From positions 249,267 through 313,266 of the forward strand of contig VZTI01004032.1 of the NCBI GenBank assembly GCA_013397865.1: a DNA stretch of 64,000 bases. The letters run 5' to 3'. This document shows positions 1 through 10,728 of this stretch, one piece after another. Origin of the DNA: Struthidea cinerea. Taxonomy: Eukaryota > Chordata > Aves > Passeriformes > Corcoracidae. Numbering within the stretch: the first letter of the stretch is position 1; each line of letters begins with the position of its first letter. Both the position numbers and the translations under genes were made by a program. The notes under the pieces are model-generated. The model saw nothing but the letters and a program-made list of their open reading frames with translations. It searched no databases and was not told the origin of the DNA.

Positions 1-686
1 CTCCAGCTCGGTGGGTGGTTCTAGAGCCACTTTTACTTTGGTAGCAACTTTTAGTTGCTTTTAGAATGTGTCCCCATCTAGTGGTTGGCTTTAGATTGGG
101 TTATGGATCAGTTCTGGTTGGTTCTGGATTGGGTCCTGGCTCCACAGGCAGTTCTAGAGTGGCTTCTGGCCTGGTGAATGGTTCTGAAGGAGCTAAGAGG
201 AAAGGATGGAAAAAACAGCAAGCAGGGACAGCACTTCACTCTGTTGCCTTCATTCCCTCAAATTCCAGTGGGACTGGCACCTTGATACCTTGATTACCCT
301 TGTTTCTTTTTTTTTTTTTTTCCTTGGAATACTTTGGCTTGTGGTGTTTCGTTCGCTCCTTTCTTTGCATTCCACATCACATTTCACCTGTAGTGAAGCT
401 TTCTTACTCTTATCCCTTCTCCTCTCATAAATTCTACGGGAATCAATTTGTGGGACTTCTAGGGATGGTTTTTTCTGCGCTGTACCTGCACTAATAACGT
501 TCTAGGGATGCCTTAGGTTTTAAGGATTAACTTGGAAGCTGAGAGGTGGGTTATATGTTTCAGAAGGGTTAAGGATTAATGGGAAGGATTGTAGTGGGAG
601 AATTCTGGATTTCTCTCCACAGAAATTTACAGGTGGCAAAACTAATCTGTTTGCTAATCTATTATTTATGCTGTGACACATTGCAG
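1..686 (+). other. ENAH: ENAH intron upstream of the penultimate exon (partial)
   Basis: No coding exon is recognisable here. The first 190 bases carry a degenerate tandem pattern built on GTTCTRG-type motifs. A poly-T run lies near 308-321. A pyrimidine-containing acceptor leads into the exon at 687. Confidence 0.75.
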
Positions 687-744
687 GACATTTTAGATGA
701 AATGAGGAAGGAGTTAACAAAATTAAAGGAAGAACTCATCGATG
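687..744 (+). CDS. ENAH: ENAH penultimate coding exon
   Basis: This 58-base exon encodes 19 residues (DILDEM to EELID) plus the first base of the next codon. It is heptad-like and charged (Glu, Lys, Leu), as expected for the tetramerisation coiled coil. It is flanked by a TTGCAG acceptor and a GTAAGT donor. Confidence 0.94.
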
Positions 745-1929
745 GTAAGTATTGTTCTTTTCACTTCTGCTGCTCAGTTTAGAGTAGCTGCAGCTGCTTT
801 AAAATGTAAACACAATGTGTTGGTAGCCTGAGAGTGATTTATTGGTAAAAGTGGCTTTGTTCTTAGTCTGGTGGCAAACCACTGGTGCCAGACATGTTCC
901 AACTGATGTGCTTCAGTGATTTCTCTCCTGGGGGCCTTGCTTCAGTAGAACATTGACACCAAGTAGGGTCTTTTAAGAGTGGCTGAAGTGATGCTGTATT
1001 TGAGAGATTTGAAGTTATCCTTAGTGTCATGTGGTGGTAGGTGGGTTATTTTGAAATAATCCAGAGCTGCTGAGGTATGTATTTCAAAACTAGTAATACT
1101 CAGAGTAGAACTGTTCTTCCAGCCTTCAGTCACCTCTTTCATCTGTAACATAAGAGTCAAAGAAAAGAATTCTCACTGTTTTCATTTTTATTTTAACGGA
1201 AGTTATTTTCCTGTGTACTCTTCTGTAGTTAAGGGAAGTCATTGAGAAAGCATAATCTTAAAGGTCCACCTGTCAGGAATTAAACAGAACTCTGTGTATG
1301 ATTTACTACCTTGGTGGGCCTTTTGTTTTGTTTTTTTTTTATTGGCTTAATGGAATGTACCAAAATTAAGTATGGGGAGGAAAAAAAGTCATATTAATCT
1401 AATACCACTGCTGATAAAATATTGAATGTCATCCAGTGACATTGTAGAAATAACTGGCTGGTTTGGGACTGCAGAGAATGTAGTGCTTTTCCCTGTATTT
1501 TTTTGTGCTGTGTTGTACCACGGCCTTTTGGAACAGAGCAGTGCAAACAGGGCCCTGAGGCTGCTCTTAAACAAAGAAAATGAAAATAAATGAGCCCCCC
1601 CATATGCTCCTTGCTAATCCCAGTGGTGCTGGTTGTCACTAGGTAAGGCCACAGGCTTGCTGGAGGTGGGAACTAAAAGTTAGGATTTTTAACATAAATT
1701 TTACAAGAAGGAAAAGGGTAGTGCCTGGTTGATGATGCCACTTGTCTGAAGGCACATGGGGCTGCCTCAGCTGTAGGTTATTTGTGTCAGAGCAGGGTGA
1801 GCCTGCTTTGGGGGGTCAGTTGTGTGCTCCAGCTTCCTGCCCTGACTCTGTTTGATCTGCTAACTCTGTCTCTCTTTCTCTCTCTCTGCAGCTATCAGGC
1901 AGGAACTCAGCAAGTCCAATACCGCATAG
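687..1929 (+). CDS. ENAH: ENAH (enabled homolog), last two coding exons, partial
   Basis: The two exons are 687-744 and 1892-1929. Together they encode 31 residues and a TAG stop, beginning DILDEMRKEL and ending RQELSKSNTA. I recognise this as the C-terminus of ENAH/Mena: the end of the EVH2 domain, a right-handed coiled coil that tetramerises Ena/VASP proteins so they can cluster on actin barbed ends at lamellipodia, filopodia and adhesions. The first exon follows a TTGCAG acceptor and ends in a GATG/GTAAGT donor in phase 1. The second follows a long pyrimidine tract with CTCTGCAG and restores the frame through GCT (Ala). The EVH1, proline-rich and actin-binding parts lie upstream of the window. 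VASP and EVL have similar ends, but the SKSNTA terminus and the neighbouring LBR favour ENAH. Confidence 0.95.
745..1891 (+). other. ENAH: Last ENAH intron
   Basis: This 1147-base intron starts GTAAGT and ends CTCTGCAG. No conserved exon was seen inside. Open frames on the minus strand at about 942-1639 have no recognisable product. Confidence 0.85.
1892..1929 (+). CDS. ENAH: ENAH terminal coding exon
   Basis: The coding part completes an Ala codon, then reads IRQELSKSNTA and TAG at 1927-1929. The acceptor is preceded by a strong TC-rich tract (about 1868-1891). The exon continues into the 3' UTR. Confidence 0.94.
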
Positions 1930-3777
1930 AAAGACTCGTACTAAGCAGATGTGACTCTTTAACTTGATATAAAACTGACTATGTTTTGTGAGCTGTTAGA
2001 AGAAAACGGAGACAGACAGACAGACACTTGGAAGGAGGGAGAAACAACCTATTCTGAAAAGCTTCAGACATCACTCTGGTGATAATGCTATTCCCCTCCT
2101 AGTTTGCAGCTTTTTTCTGACCTTTACAGCAGGGTGGAAAAGACTCTTAAAGTTACTGTAATGATTATGCAGAAATTCCTACATCTATCAGACAAGATCA
2201 CAGTGCTTTGAAGTCTACTCATGTCAAGATAAAATTGCACATGTTTCAGAATTTGTTGTTAAGACAAAAAAAAAAAAACAGGGAAAAGCTCAGGAAGGCT
2301 TTTCAGAGAGGTTTTCTTTATTAATGAAGGAGTTAGCAAGTTATACTGTTGTACTTCAAATGTATCTCAGGTTTGTCTTCCTATCATATCTGGTATTTCC
2401 ATGAGTAATTTAAGAGATCAGATGTGTAGAGGTTCGGTTCACAAAACAAGGAACAATTAGAGACGCGTGCTTTTAAAGGGCAATATTTGTAAGTAAGGAT
2501 GACCTAGACGGTGATGACATATCAAGATTTTGGAATTTTATGATAGGAAGCCTCTCTAGTTAGCCTTCATGCAATTTTCTAGGAAAATTAAAAAAAAAAA
2601 AAAGCAAATACAGTCCAGAGTTTAAAGATGTAGATGCCTTCCTACATTGTTACGATGCTTTACCAAATCTAAGACTTCTACATAATGCGAATCAGCAGTC
2701 AAATGTAAATCATTAGTATGTTGTAGATTTACGGTAGATTTTGGGGCTTTTTTTAGATTTATGCATGTGGACATTTTGTAATGTAACACAACACAGCCAG
2801 CTTTTTAATTAAAAGAAAACTTGCATGTCACAGAGTAGCCTTTTCATTTGTAAGGCTTAATTTATGCCCAGAAAGATGTGGGAGGAGGGAGGGGGAAGGT
2901 GACACATTTTTATTACTTTCTACACTTTTTCTTCATCTTACATGCATGTGTAATAATGAGGAAAACATGACTTTTATCAGTAACCATGTTAATGGAACCA
3001 GGTACTTGATCCTTTTGTATCTTTTTTCAGTTTTCTATTTGAAATTCAGTAATACTTCCAGTAATGGTTCTGAAACTCCCAGGTGAACCGAACTCGTTTC
3101 TCGGTGAGAGAAAAAACGTTGTAGGCATCTGACTTGCTGAGGATGCCCCTGTGTAAGTGCGTTGTCCTTCACCTTTTCACCATGACCCTCTGCTTCACTC
3201 TTTTCTGAGACTCCTTTTTTTGGTTGTTTAATGAAACAGAACGGCAGTAGTTACCTGAGAACAATCAGGTCACAGTAAATGTCCCCTTCTCCTCCTAGTT
3301 TAGCTGCCACCCTCCATTCCAAAAAAACTCAAAACCAACAAAAACCCCCCACAGCTCCACACGACACAAACCCTGAAACACAGCAATGATATGCCATTGG
3401 TTTTGCTGAAAAATTTGAGAATCATTTTTAGGGGAGGTGATACCTCTCTCTTTCCCAGGGTTTTCAGTCTTATGCATGTACATTTATTTTTTTTTTTAAT
3501 TTTGTTTCTTAATGTGGTAAAGTTCAGTGGAATAGAAATTCTGCAAATTGGCTCTGTAGTGCTTTGGACAAAGAATATGGATCAAAATCTTCCCTTTTCC
3601 TTTGCACTGTCCGTTTTTCCAAGCCGTGTTTGCTTTGGGATCTGTGCTGATCCAGAAGAAAAGTTTACTTAAACCTATGGAGAGATTTGTTTACAAGCAC
3701 ACGCAGCTCCATTCGTGGGACAGATGCTTTCAATAACAGACTGTCTTGAGTGCTGAACACCAAAGCAGAACAGCAAG

Positions 3778-3883
3778 NNNNNNNNNNNNNNNNNNNNNNN
3801 NNNNNNNNNNNNNNNNNNNNNNNNNNNNNNNNNNNNNNNNNNNNNNNNNNNNNNNNNNNNNNNNNNNNNNNNNNNNNNNNNNN
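3778..3883. other. Assembly gap (106 N)
   Basis: This run of N lies inside the presumed ENAH 3' UTR. The flanks are ordinary AT-rich sequence without an obvious repeat. Confidence 0.99.
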
Positions 3884-4879
3884 TTTTATTAAAGAGGAGA
3901 AACAACATCACTTTTCTGCATGCATTTATTGAAGGCATTAAAAAGAAAAAAATCCATTGTAAGCTTGTCAAGTACTGTTTTTCTCAAAACAAGAGGAGGC
4001 ATTTTCATCTTTGTTGATGTAGCTTTTTGTTTTACACAGACTTTTTGAGCAGTAAGGATGTTTACCCTTGTCAGAAATCACGTTTGATTCGTTTCTAGGA
4101 GGGTTCAGGAGTTACGCAGTGGAATAGCATGGATGGCTATAAGTGGTCCAAAATTAAAGGCTGAACTTCTAGATTGTGCAAGGAACTGGCTTATGCACTA
4201 AACGTTTTGTGCCTTGGTCTACAATTAACATGATTTCTGTTTAAAAGAAAAAGGAACAGATGTTGTCTTTTTGTGCTGCTTCTACATACCTACTTCCTGT
4301 AATCCCAACCTGCAGAACTGGTTCTTTCCAGAAAATCGGATTGAATTAAAGATTACTGTAGACATTTCCTGACCTACTGACAGTTGCACCGTTTCCAGAG
4401 ATTTCAGTATTGAAAATGAACTGCAGAAGCTACGATTATTTTGCTTACTGGTGACTTAAGTTCTTTACAAACCATATTGTGGTGGTTCTGTGCTTTTGTA
4501 CAATGGATGTCTTAAGCTGAGGGCAGTTTAAGGGATCCTTCCTAATGCCAGGAGGGCGTTGCTTTCCTCAACACTGTGATCTGACCTGTGATAAACCTGC
4601 ACTATAGACAAGTGGCTACCAAGTCAACCGCAAACCAACTGAATGTAAAACCCTTAGTGCTGGTGCTGAAATCTCTTCAGACAGTCGTAATGATTTCCAG
4701 TTCGTTGTTTTCAAGTTATCAAGTGTCAATCAAAGACTGAAGCTGTTCACTAATGAATGTTGACTTTTCATGCATTTAGGTTTACCTTCTTTTTAGTTTC
4801 TCAGTTCATTCTCTGCTATTTTTATCATATTGTGTCATTTTAAATTTCTTACATGCTAACGTTTTGTTTGAGCGAATGA

Positions 4880-4885
4880 AATAAA
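4880..4885 (+). promoter_or_regulatory. Candidate polyadenylation signal, ENAH
   Basis: This is a canonical AATAAA hexamer about 3 kb after the ENAH stop. It is the first in a cluster with 5302-5307 and 5517-5522. Which signals are used cannot be told from the sequence. Confidence 0.4.
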
Positions 4886-5516
4886 ATTGCAATATATACA
4901 CGTTGCCACCATTTATTTCTAGAACCTCATAGAAATCTCTCTGAGATTTACTACTCAAATTCCCCAAATTTTTCATGACTGTGATCATTCCTAACTCCTT
5001 GATTCCACCTCTCCTTTCTGTTTCTCCATCAGAAGATCCAGTAGAGAACAGTGAAGACTTACGTTATAAAGAATGTAACTGCAGGGGTTGTGTGCATTCA
5101 TGAATGGTAACTGTACATAAATTAAAATTAATTTCAAATGTATGATGTGATTTACACTCTCACATGGTGTATGCACACTTTGGTCTCTGTATCCACAGAG
5201 AACATGGGAGGGAGAAGGAAGGACTGGGAGGGAAATAATTGCAGTCAGTCAGACTTCTTCTCTTGCTGCTTTTATGTTCGTGACTTATTTTCAATACTGG
5301 TAATAAAGCAAACCTACCATGGCAGATCAGTAGAGGTTTCTGTACACGAAGGACAGTTCTGCTCAATTTATCTTACAGCAGAATACTGAGCAGAGCTGTT
5401 CAGATGTCCTTGACATCCTGAAGCTGTACTTCACTGCCGCTGCTGTTTGGGAAAGCTCGGTCGCAGGGGCAAGTTTGGCACCAACCTTAATGAGTTATAA
5501 AGGTTTGGGGTTTTTA

Positions 5517-5522
5517 AATAAA
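5517..5522 (+). promoter_or_regulatory. Candidate polyadenylation signal, ENAH (distal of cluster)
   Basis: This AATAAA hexamer follows a G/T-rich stretch. It is one of three within 650 bases and a plausible distal end for the ENAH transcript. A still longer UTR is possible. Confidence 0.35.
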
Positions 5523-5523
5523 A

Positions 5524-8500
5524 TTATCACTAGATTCTAAAATGGTCTGCTGTTCTTGGGGCAGTGTTTAGGCACCAGGTGTAAACACTTCTGATTTAAA
5601 TGTCCAAACAGCGTTACCAACTCTGTCCATCGGTGTCAAGAGATGGACAATGTCTACTTTTTAAAGTTGTGTATTAAAAAGCAGGAAGATGGTCTGTGGC
5701 TGGTCAAACTGGGGACTGTCATGGGCTCTTCTGAAAATGTTTAATTGGGCTGAGTTCCAGTGATGAATATTACTTGCCAGTGTCTTCTACATCTAGTCAT
5801 ACAAAGCTTGCAAAATCAAGAAGATTCCCTCGGTTTTCAGTAGGTGAACAAGATGGGAAGCAAGAAAAAATTTTCCCAAACTGGCTTTTTACCAAAGACT
5901 TAACAATTCCTTTTGAGGCTGTGAATTTCCTTGATTCTGTAGGCTGTTGCTGGGCAGGAGGTGGTGGAGAGCAGGTATAAAGGGAAAAGTCTGATTTTGG
6001 AGGAACTGGGGCCAGTTCAAAGTTCTTGAAGAACAGTCTAAAGATCCCTTTATTTGTCTTAGGGCGTGATTTTGGGAAATAAGGGTTCTTTTACATGCTA
6101 TCTGGGAGTCTTAAGGGAGAGAGGAGTAGTATGTTAATACTGTCACAACCTGTATCTACACATTCAGAAGAGTGTGTTTTAAAGTCAGCATGTATTGAGG
6201 GCCTAACAGGAATTAATATTTATTTTAAAACCTTGGAAATGGTCACCTGTTGAAATTGATATGTCAGAAGATATATTCAAGTCAGTCTAGGTTTATAATC
6301 TTAGTAAAAAACATGTGCAATAGAAATTGGTGTAATTGTCCAAGATGTGGCAGAGGAGGGGTAGTTCTGGATGTTGGGAAAGCTCAGGCAAACTTTACAG
6401 TCACAGCAATGTCTGCAGAGTACCTGGCAGTCAGCATCTTCCACTGCACAGGGCCTTCCTCGGGTACCTGTTGGTCACAGTGATGCTGGAAGTCAAGGGG
6501 CTTTGGAAATGAGCTCCATTTTGTAACTGGATCCCAGTTGAACTCTGTCGTCCTGTAAATGTGCTTTCTGACACTTATGTTTTAGAGCTTGGTGTCCTGG
6601 ATACCAGTGAATATTTATCTCCTGTCCTGCTGATAAGCTGTTCATTGGAGAAGATGTGGAGCAGCTACTGCAGCTGGGCTGTGCTGCTGCTCTGGCTGTG
6701 GCAGCTGCAAGCTGACGTTTTCTCTGAGATGCATAATTTTGCCATCATTATCATTCAGTGACGGGCACCACCTTCTCCTCCTTTCCCAGCCTGTTTTAGA
6801 GCTGTTACCTGTGTGACATTCTCACTTCTCTTTGTGACTGCAGGTCTCTCTCCCTCAGCTGCTCAAGCACAGCAGAGTTGGAAGGGGTCTCCCATCATCA
6901 TCTGATGTTTACCATCTTTAATGTAACTTTTTATCACCAACCAGCTGGAGCCACTTCAATCCCCAGCTACTCCCTGAACAATTTCAACTCAGCAATGAAG
7001 TTGTCTGTGCTAATGTGCTGTAAGTGTGCTGAACTGGTTTTCCTTGCAGAGTCTCTGGGAATTGTCCTGCTGACACAGGCAGAGGACAAAAAAAGAAGTG
7101 AGGAACTTGGTACAAGGAAGAGAAAGGTGTAAGGGATTCTGGAAGTTTTCAGGCTACCTGCAGGGGAGGATGCTGCTGGAATGGACGGGGCTGCAGGAGG
7201 CTTGAAAACACAAACAGCTTTTAAACCCACTCTGGATGCTGAGGGAATTCACAAATTGAGATAGGCAGGAGAGGTGGCTTTCTGGGCAGTCTGAAGGCTG
7301 CTTGCCCATCACGGTAGGGCTAGGAAGTTTAAAAAAAAAAAAAACAAAATCACCTCTGTGTTGAAGGTAAATTTTCTGCTACTTGCCTTTTTTCCCCCCA
7401 GTACTGTATTGTGAAACCTGTAAGACCCTACATAGCTTGGTAAGCCCTGTGATGCTGCAGAACCAGCGCCAAAAGCCCCCCTGAGGAAAAGAGGGGTGCA
7501 GACACACTCATAAATGCCTCCTGACTGTGCATCTAGGGGTGTCTGTTACTGCCAGGAAGCCTTGCGGCTGGAGAAGTTGAGGAACAGAATTTTACATGGC
7601 TCTTAGGCTGAGATCTTTCTCTCTGCCGGCGCCAGGCCAATTTTCCCTCCAACACGAGCGCCAAAAACGTGCTCAGTAATCCTTGCTCCACTAGTGAGGA
7701 AAGCTCTCCCTGGCTCTCAGTCCCACAGGTTGACACTGCAGTGTAGGAAGCAGAGAAGGGTCCAAGGAGTCCAGTGCTGATGGAGTTGGTTCATCAAGGA
7801 GTTTATGGGGTAAGTGAAAAATCCTTTGCCATGTTCAGAGTGAGCCATGACAGAAATGCAGCCAGAGCATTTGGATTCTTAGAGATGAGAACCTTTTTAT
7901 ATCCTACTCTTACTCTACATCTTATTAGTTGTATGGGAGTGAACGTCTCAGTCACGGAGCCAGTTTATGTGTTCCACCTCCCAAAAGTGAGTTGAAGTAG
8001 GAGTTAATCACTCAGAAAACTCAGATTGGCTGTTATGTGACTTAATGGAGTGAGGAGGAGGTGACCACCACGCCCAGGAGCAGTGGGGGGCTGAGGAGTT
8101 CAGCGCTGCTGGGCACTGGAAGTTCAGGGCCATGGGCGGTGCAATGCTGTGTCCCCAGAGGGAGAGTGCAGTCAGCCATGGATGCACAGGTTCAGGCTTG
8201 GTCTGATGATCAGAAGGCCTTAGCTTAGCAGGGAAAGGAAACGCCAGGGAAAGGAAACCCAATGCTTGTCACCTTTTATCTGTTTTTTCACCCTGAAGTC
8301 TGTTACTGAAGAGATGATTAAGTGCCACTCACTGAAGCTGGAGGTTGGAGTATCTCCCTAACCTGGCAGGTCAAGTGGGTCCTCGAGACATTTTTGGAGG
8401 CAGCGTTGCTGAGTGAGGCCTTAAAATTTGCTTTGGTTGTTGTGTTTCATGGGGGGAAAAAAATCCCTCAGAGATTTAAACACTCTCTTCAGGTGCTCCG

Positions 8501-10522
8501 GAGTCAGGCAAACTTTTGTGAAGCTATGGTGACAAACTTACACCAAATCTTCACCAGGTCACATGCCCACACAGATCTCAAAATACAAGGAAGGGGAACA
8601 CACCGCATGCCAGTGACAGCTTTCAAGTACTCTTTAAATAAATTACTTAAAAAAGAAATAAAAGCACTCTTTGAGGACTTTTACAAAATAACTTGCAAGC
8701 TGAAAATGTGACAGTTCTGCAATTTATTGGTTAACTTGGGGATGGAAAGGGGGTAGTGCACCTTCAGGGGGAGTAGGTTAGAGAAGTCACGAGTCCACAG
8801 CACTGGTAGGCAAATGAGAAAACTTCAGAAGAGAGGGACTTTGGCAGCCAAAAATGCAAATTCCTTCCTCGGAAGTGAAGGCATAGAGGTGCAAAAGGCT
8901 TCAAAGATGGTGGCACACTTAGCACGGTCAAAACAATTAATGTTGGTTGGAGCGTCTGAGTTTTGTGTGTTCCCAAGCATCGTGTGTGAGGAAAGCCAGA
9001 GGTGAATAAGAGAAGGGGAATGAGCACTTCAGAATTACTGCGATTTCTTGCTGCATTACTTTTCACTTTTATGCTTTTATTTTTTCATTAGAGGTGAACT
9101 CCATAACCATAATCCTGCCTTTTACATATTTGACTAGCATAAAGGGACAGGAATTCAGGTCTGAAGGCAGAGCTTGGCAGGGGCACAGCTTGGGGTCTGA
9201 GCACTGTGCAGGATCCAGCACAGCCTGGCCCTGAAGCCCTGAGCACAACCAGGAAATCTGGGCTTTTTCATTGTGTAATTATTACGTTTTATGTATCTGC
9301 TGAAGGACAGCTTCATTGCCATGAAGTCATTGCTCTTGCTCAGTGTCAACCTGCAACCTTCAGAGCAAATAAGTCAATAAAAAGAGCAAATTTACCCTCT
9401 ACCCTTACTCTAAAGGCAAAAGGTTTTCTGCTTTGTTTACTTGACCCAGTCATGAAGGTTTCCCTGTATGCTCTCAGCAGTTGTGAATAGAAACATTGCG
9501 CATCTTCAAGTCCTGCGTGTTCTCAGCTTCTCTGAAGTCAATACTAGTTTGGTTTTGTCTTAGTCTGAAATGCTTCCAGCCATCAGGTGTAATTGTCCTG
9601 TAGTTATACAATCTAGTAAATACTGCCCAGCATTTCTATGCATCTATGAAAAATATGTTAAGCAATAAAATTTAACTTGAATTACAGGAAATGGCAACTT
9701 TTTTTTTTTTTTTCTGGTTGGTGATCTGCTGAATAGCTGGAATAGCTGAGGTAGAGATAGTGGATAAATAAACAGCAATTACTGACAAGTAAGGTCTCCT
9801 TTTGAGCAAGGAGCTGGATGGCATCTCCAGCTGGTGCAGTTTGGAGCTGGCATTGCAGGGGGATGCAGCCATTGCAAGTGTTGAGGGAATTTGGAACGCT
9901 GCTACTGAGTTTCAGTAGCACTAAATTTGCTGCAGGTAAGGGAAACCCCTTTTTGGGGAGAGGTTCCTCACTAGAATTTCGGAAATGGCTACATGTCTGC
10001 TTTAAAGGGAATGAAAACGAAAATGCTCCCATTGCAAAGTTATCTCAGAGGGGGTTTTTAACGTCATTGCCAAAGCGAATGCTCCCAGAGGAAAACTTCA
10101 CTGAAGTGCTGCACAGATGCATCACAGCCAGACTGAGATTCTGTATGGCGAACTGTGACTTAGTCTTTTTGTATTTTGTGAACTGCATCTAGATTTCATG
10201 TTCCAGTTAATTTCAGTTCTTCCTCTGGAAAATATCTTTCGGAGCAGCTGAAGCATCACTGAACTGTTAATGGAGCTGTTTCCTTCCAGATCTGGAGAAC
10301 AATTTCCACGAGGTGATTATGGTCTTAAAACAGCTTCAGAAGAGGCAGGGGGTGACTGTTCAGACTGTTCACGGTCTTTTAAGGCTTAAATTCATCTTTA
10401 AAAGTCAACACATTGATATGGATTCGTGTTTTTCCTCCAGTCTTCCTAAATCTTCTCCCTCAGCATCCTCTCACTTGCCTGTTGAGAAGGTTCTCCTCAG
10501 CTCATGGCAGAGCCTGAGCTGT
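5524..10522. other. Intergenic (or extended ENAH 3' UTR), no gene seen
   Basis: No recognisable coding exon lies here. The longest open frame (8322-8711, 129 codons) has no familiar motif. A poly-T tract lies at about 9699-9713, and an AATAAA at 9664-9669 could terminate a very long ENAH transcript. The rest appears to be unique, moderately AT-rich sequence. Confidence 0.6.
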
Positions 10523-10728
10523 GTTGTGCATCACTTGTTTCTCTTGGGGTTTATTTCTCTCTCCATTAGTAGTAGTAGTATTTTCAATTATTAAACTGTT
10601 CTTAGCTCAACCCGTGAGTTTGGGGTTTTTTACATTTTTTGTCCCGATTCTCCTCCCCATCCCACTGGGGGAGGAATGAGCAAGCAGCTGTGTGGTACTC
10701 AGTTGGCATCTGAGGTTAAACCATGACA
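10523..10728 (+). mobile_element. Passerine ERVL-type LTR fragment (3' part, solo)
   Basis: The stretch contains, in order, an ATTAAA signal (10590-10595), CTTAGCTCAACCCGTGAG, a CCGATTCTCCTCCCCATCCC block, GGGGGAGGAATGAGCAAGCA, and the end GGTTAAACCATGACA at 10728. From memory this order matches the R-U5 end of LTRs that are common in songbird genomes. No retroviral gene lies beside it, so it is a solo or truncated LTR. The 5' boundary is uncertain. The + orientation is inferred from the ATTAAA and the terminal CA. A library search would fix the family name. Confidence 0.72.

Larger units (their letters stand above)
1930..5523 (+). other. ENAH: ENAH 3' untranslated region (minimum extent)
   Basis: After the TAG stop the sequence is AT-rich without a recognisable gene. 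It contains an (ACAG)n microsatellite at about 2010-2028, A-runs near 2266-2278 and 2589-2603, and a 106-base gap at 3778-3883. Candidate AATAAA signals lie at 4880-4885, 5302-5307 and 5517-5522. Mammalian ENAH has a multi-kilobase 3' UTR, so the true end may lie further downstream. The end given here is inferred from the signals, not observed. Confidence 0.6.

Noticed and set aside
3675..3971. Frames of 98 (-) and 60 (+) codons around 3.8 kb
   Set aside because: Both are held open by the N-run.
8322..8711. 129-codon + strand frame
   Set aside because: No recognisable domain. A single ORF in intergenic or UTR sequence is expected by chance.
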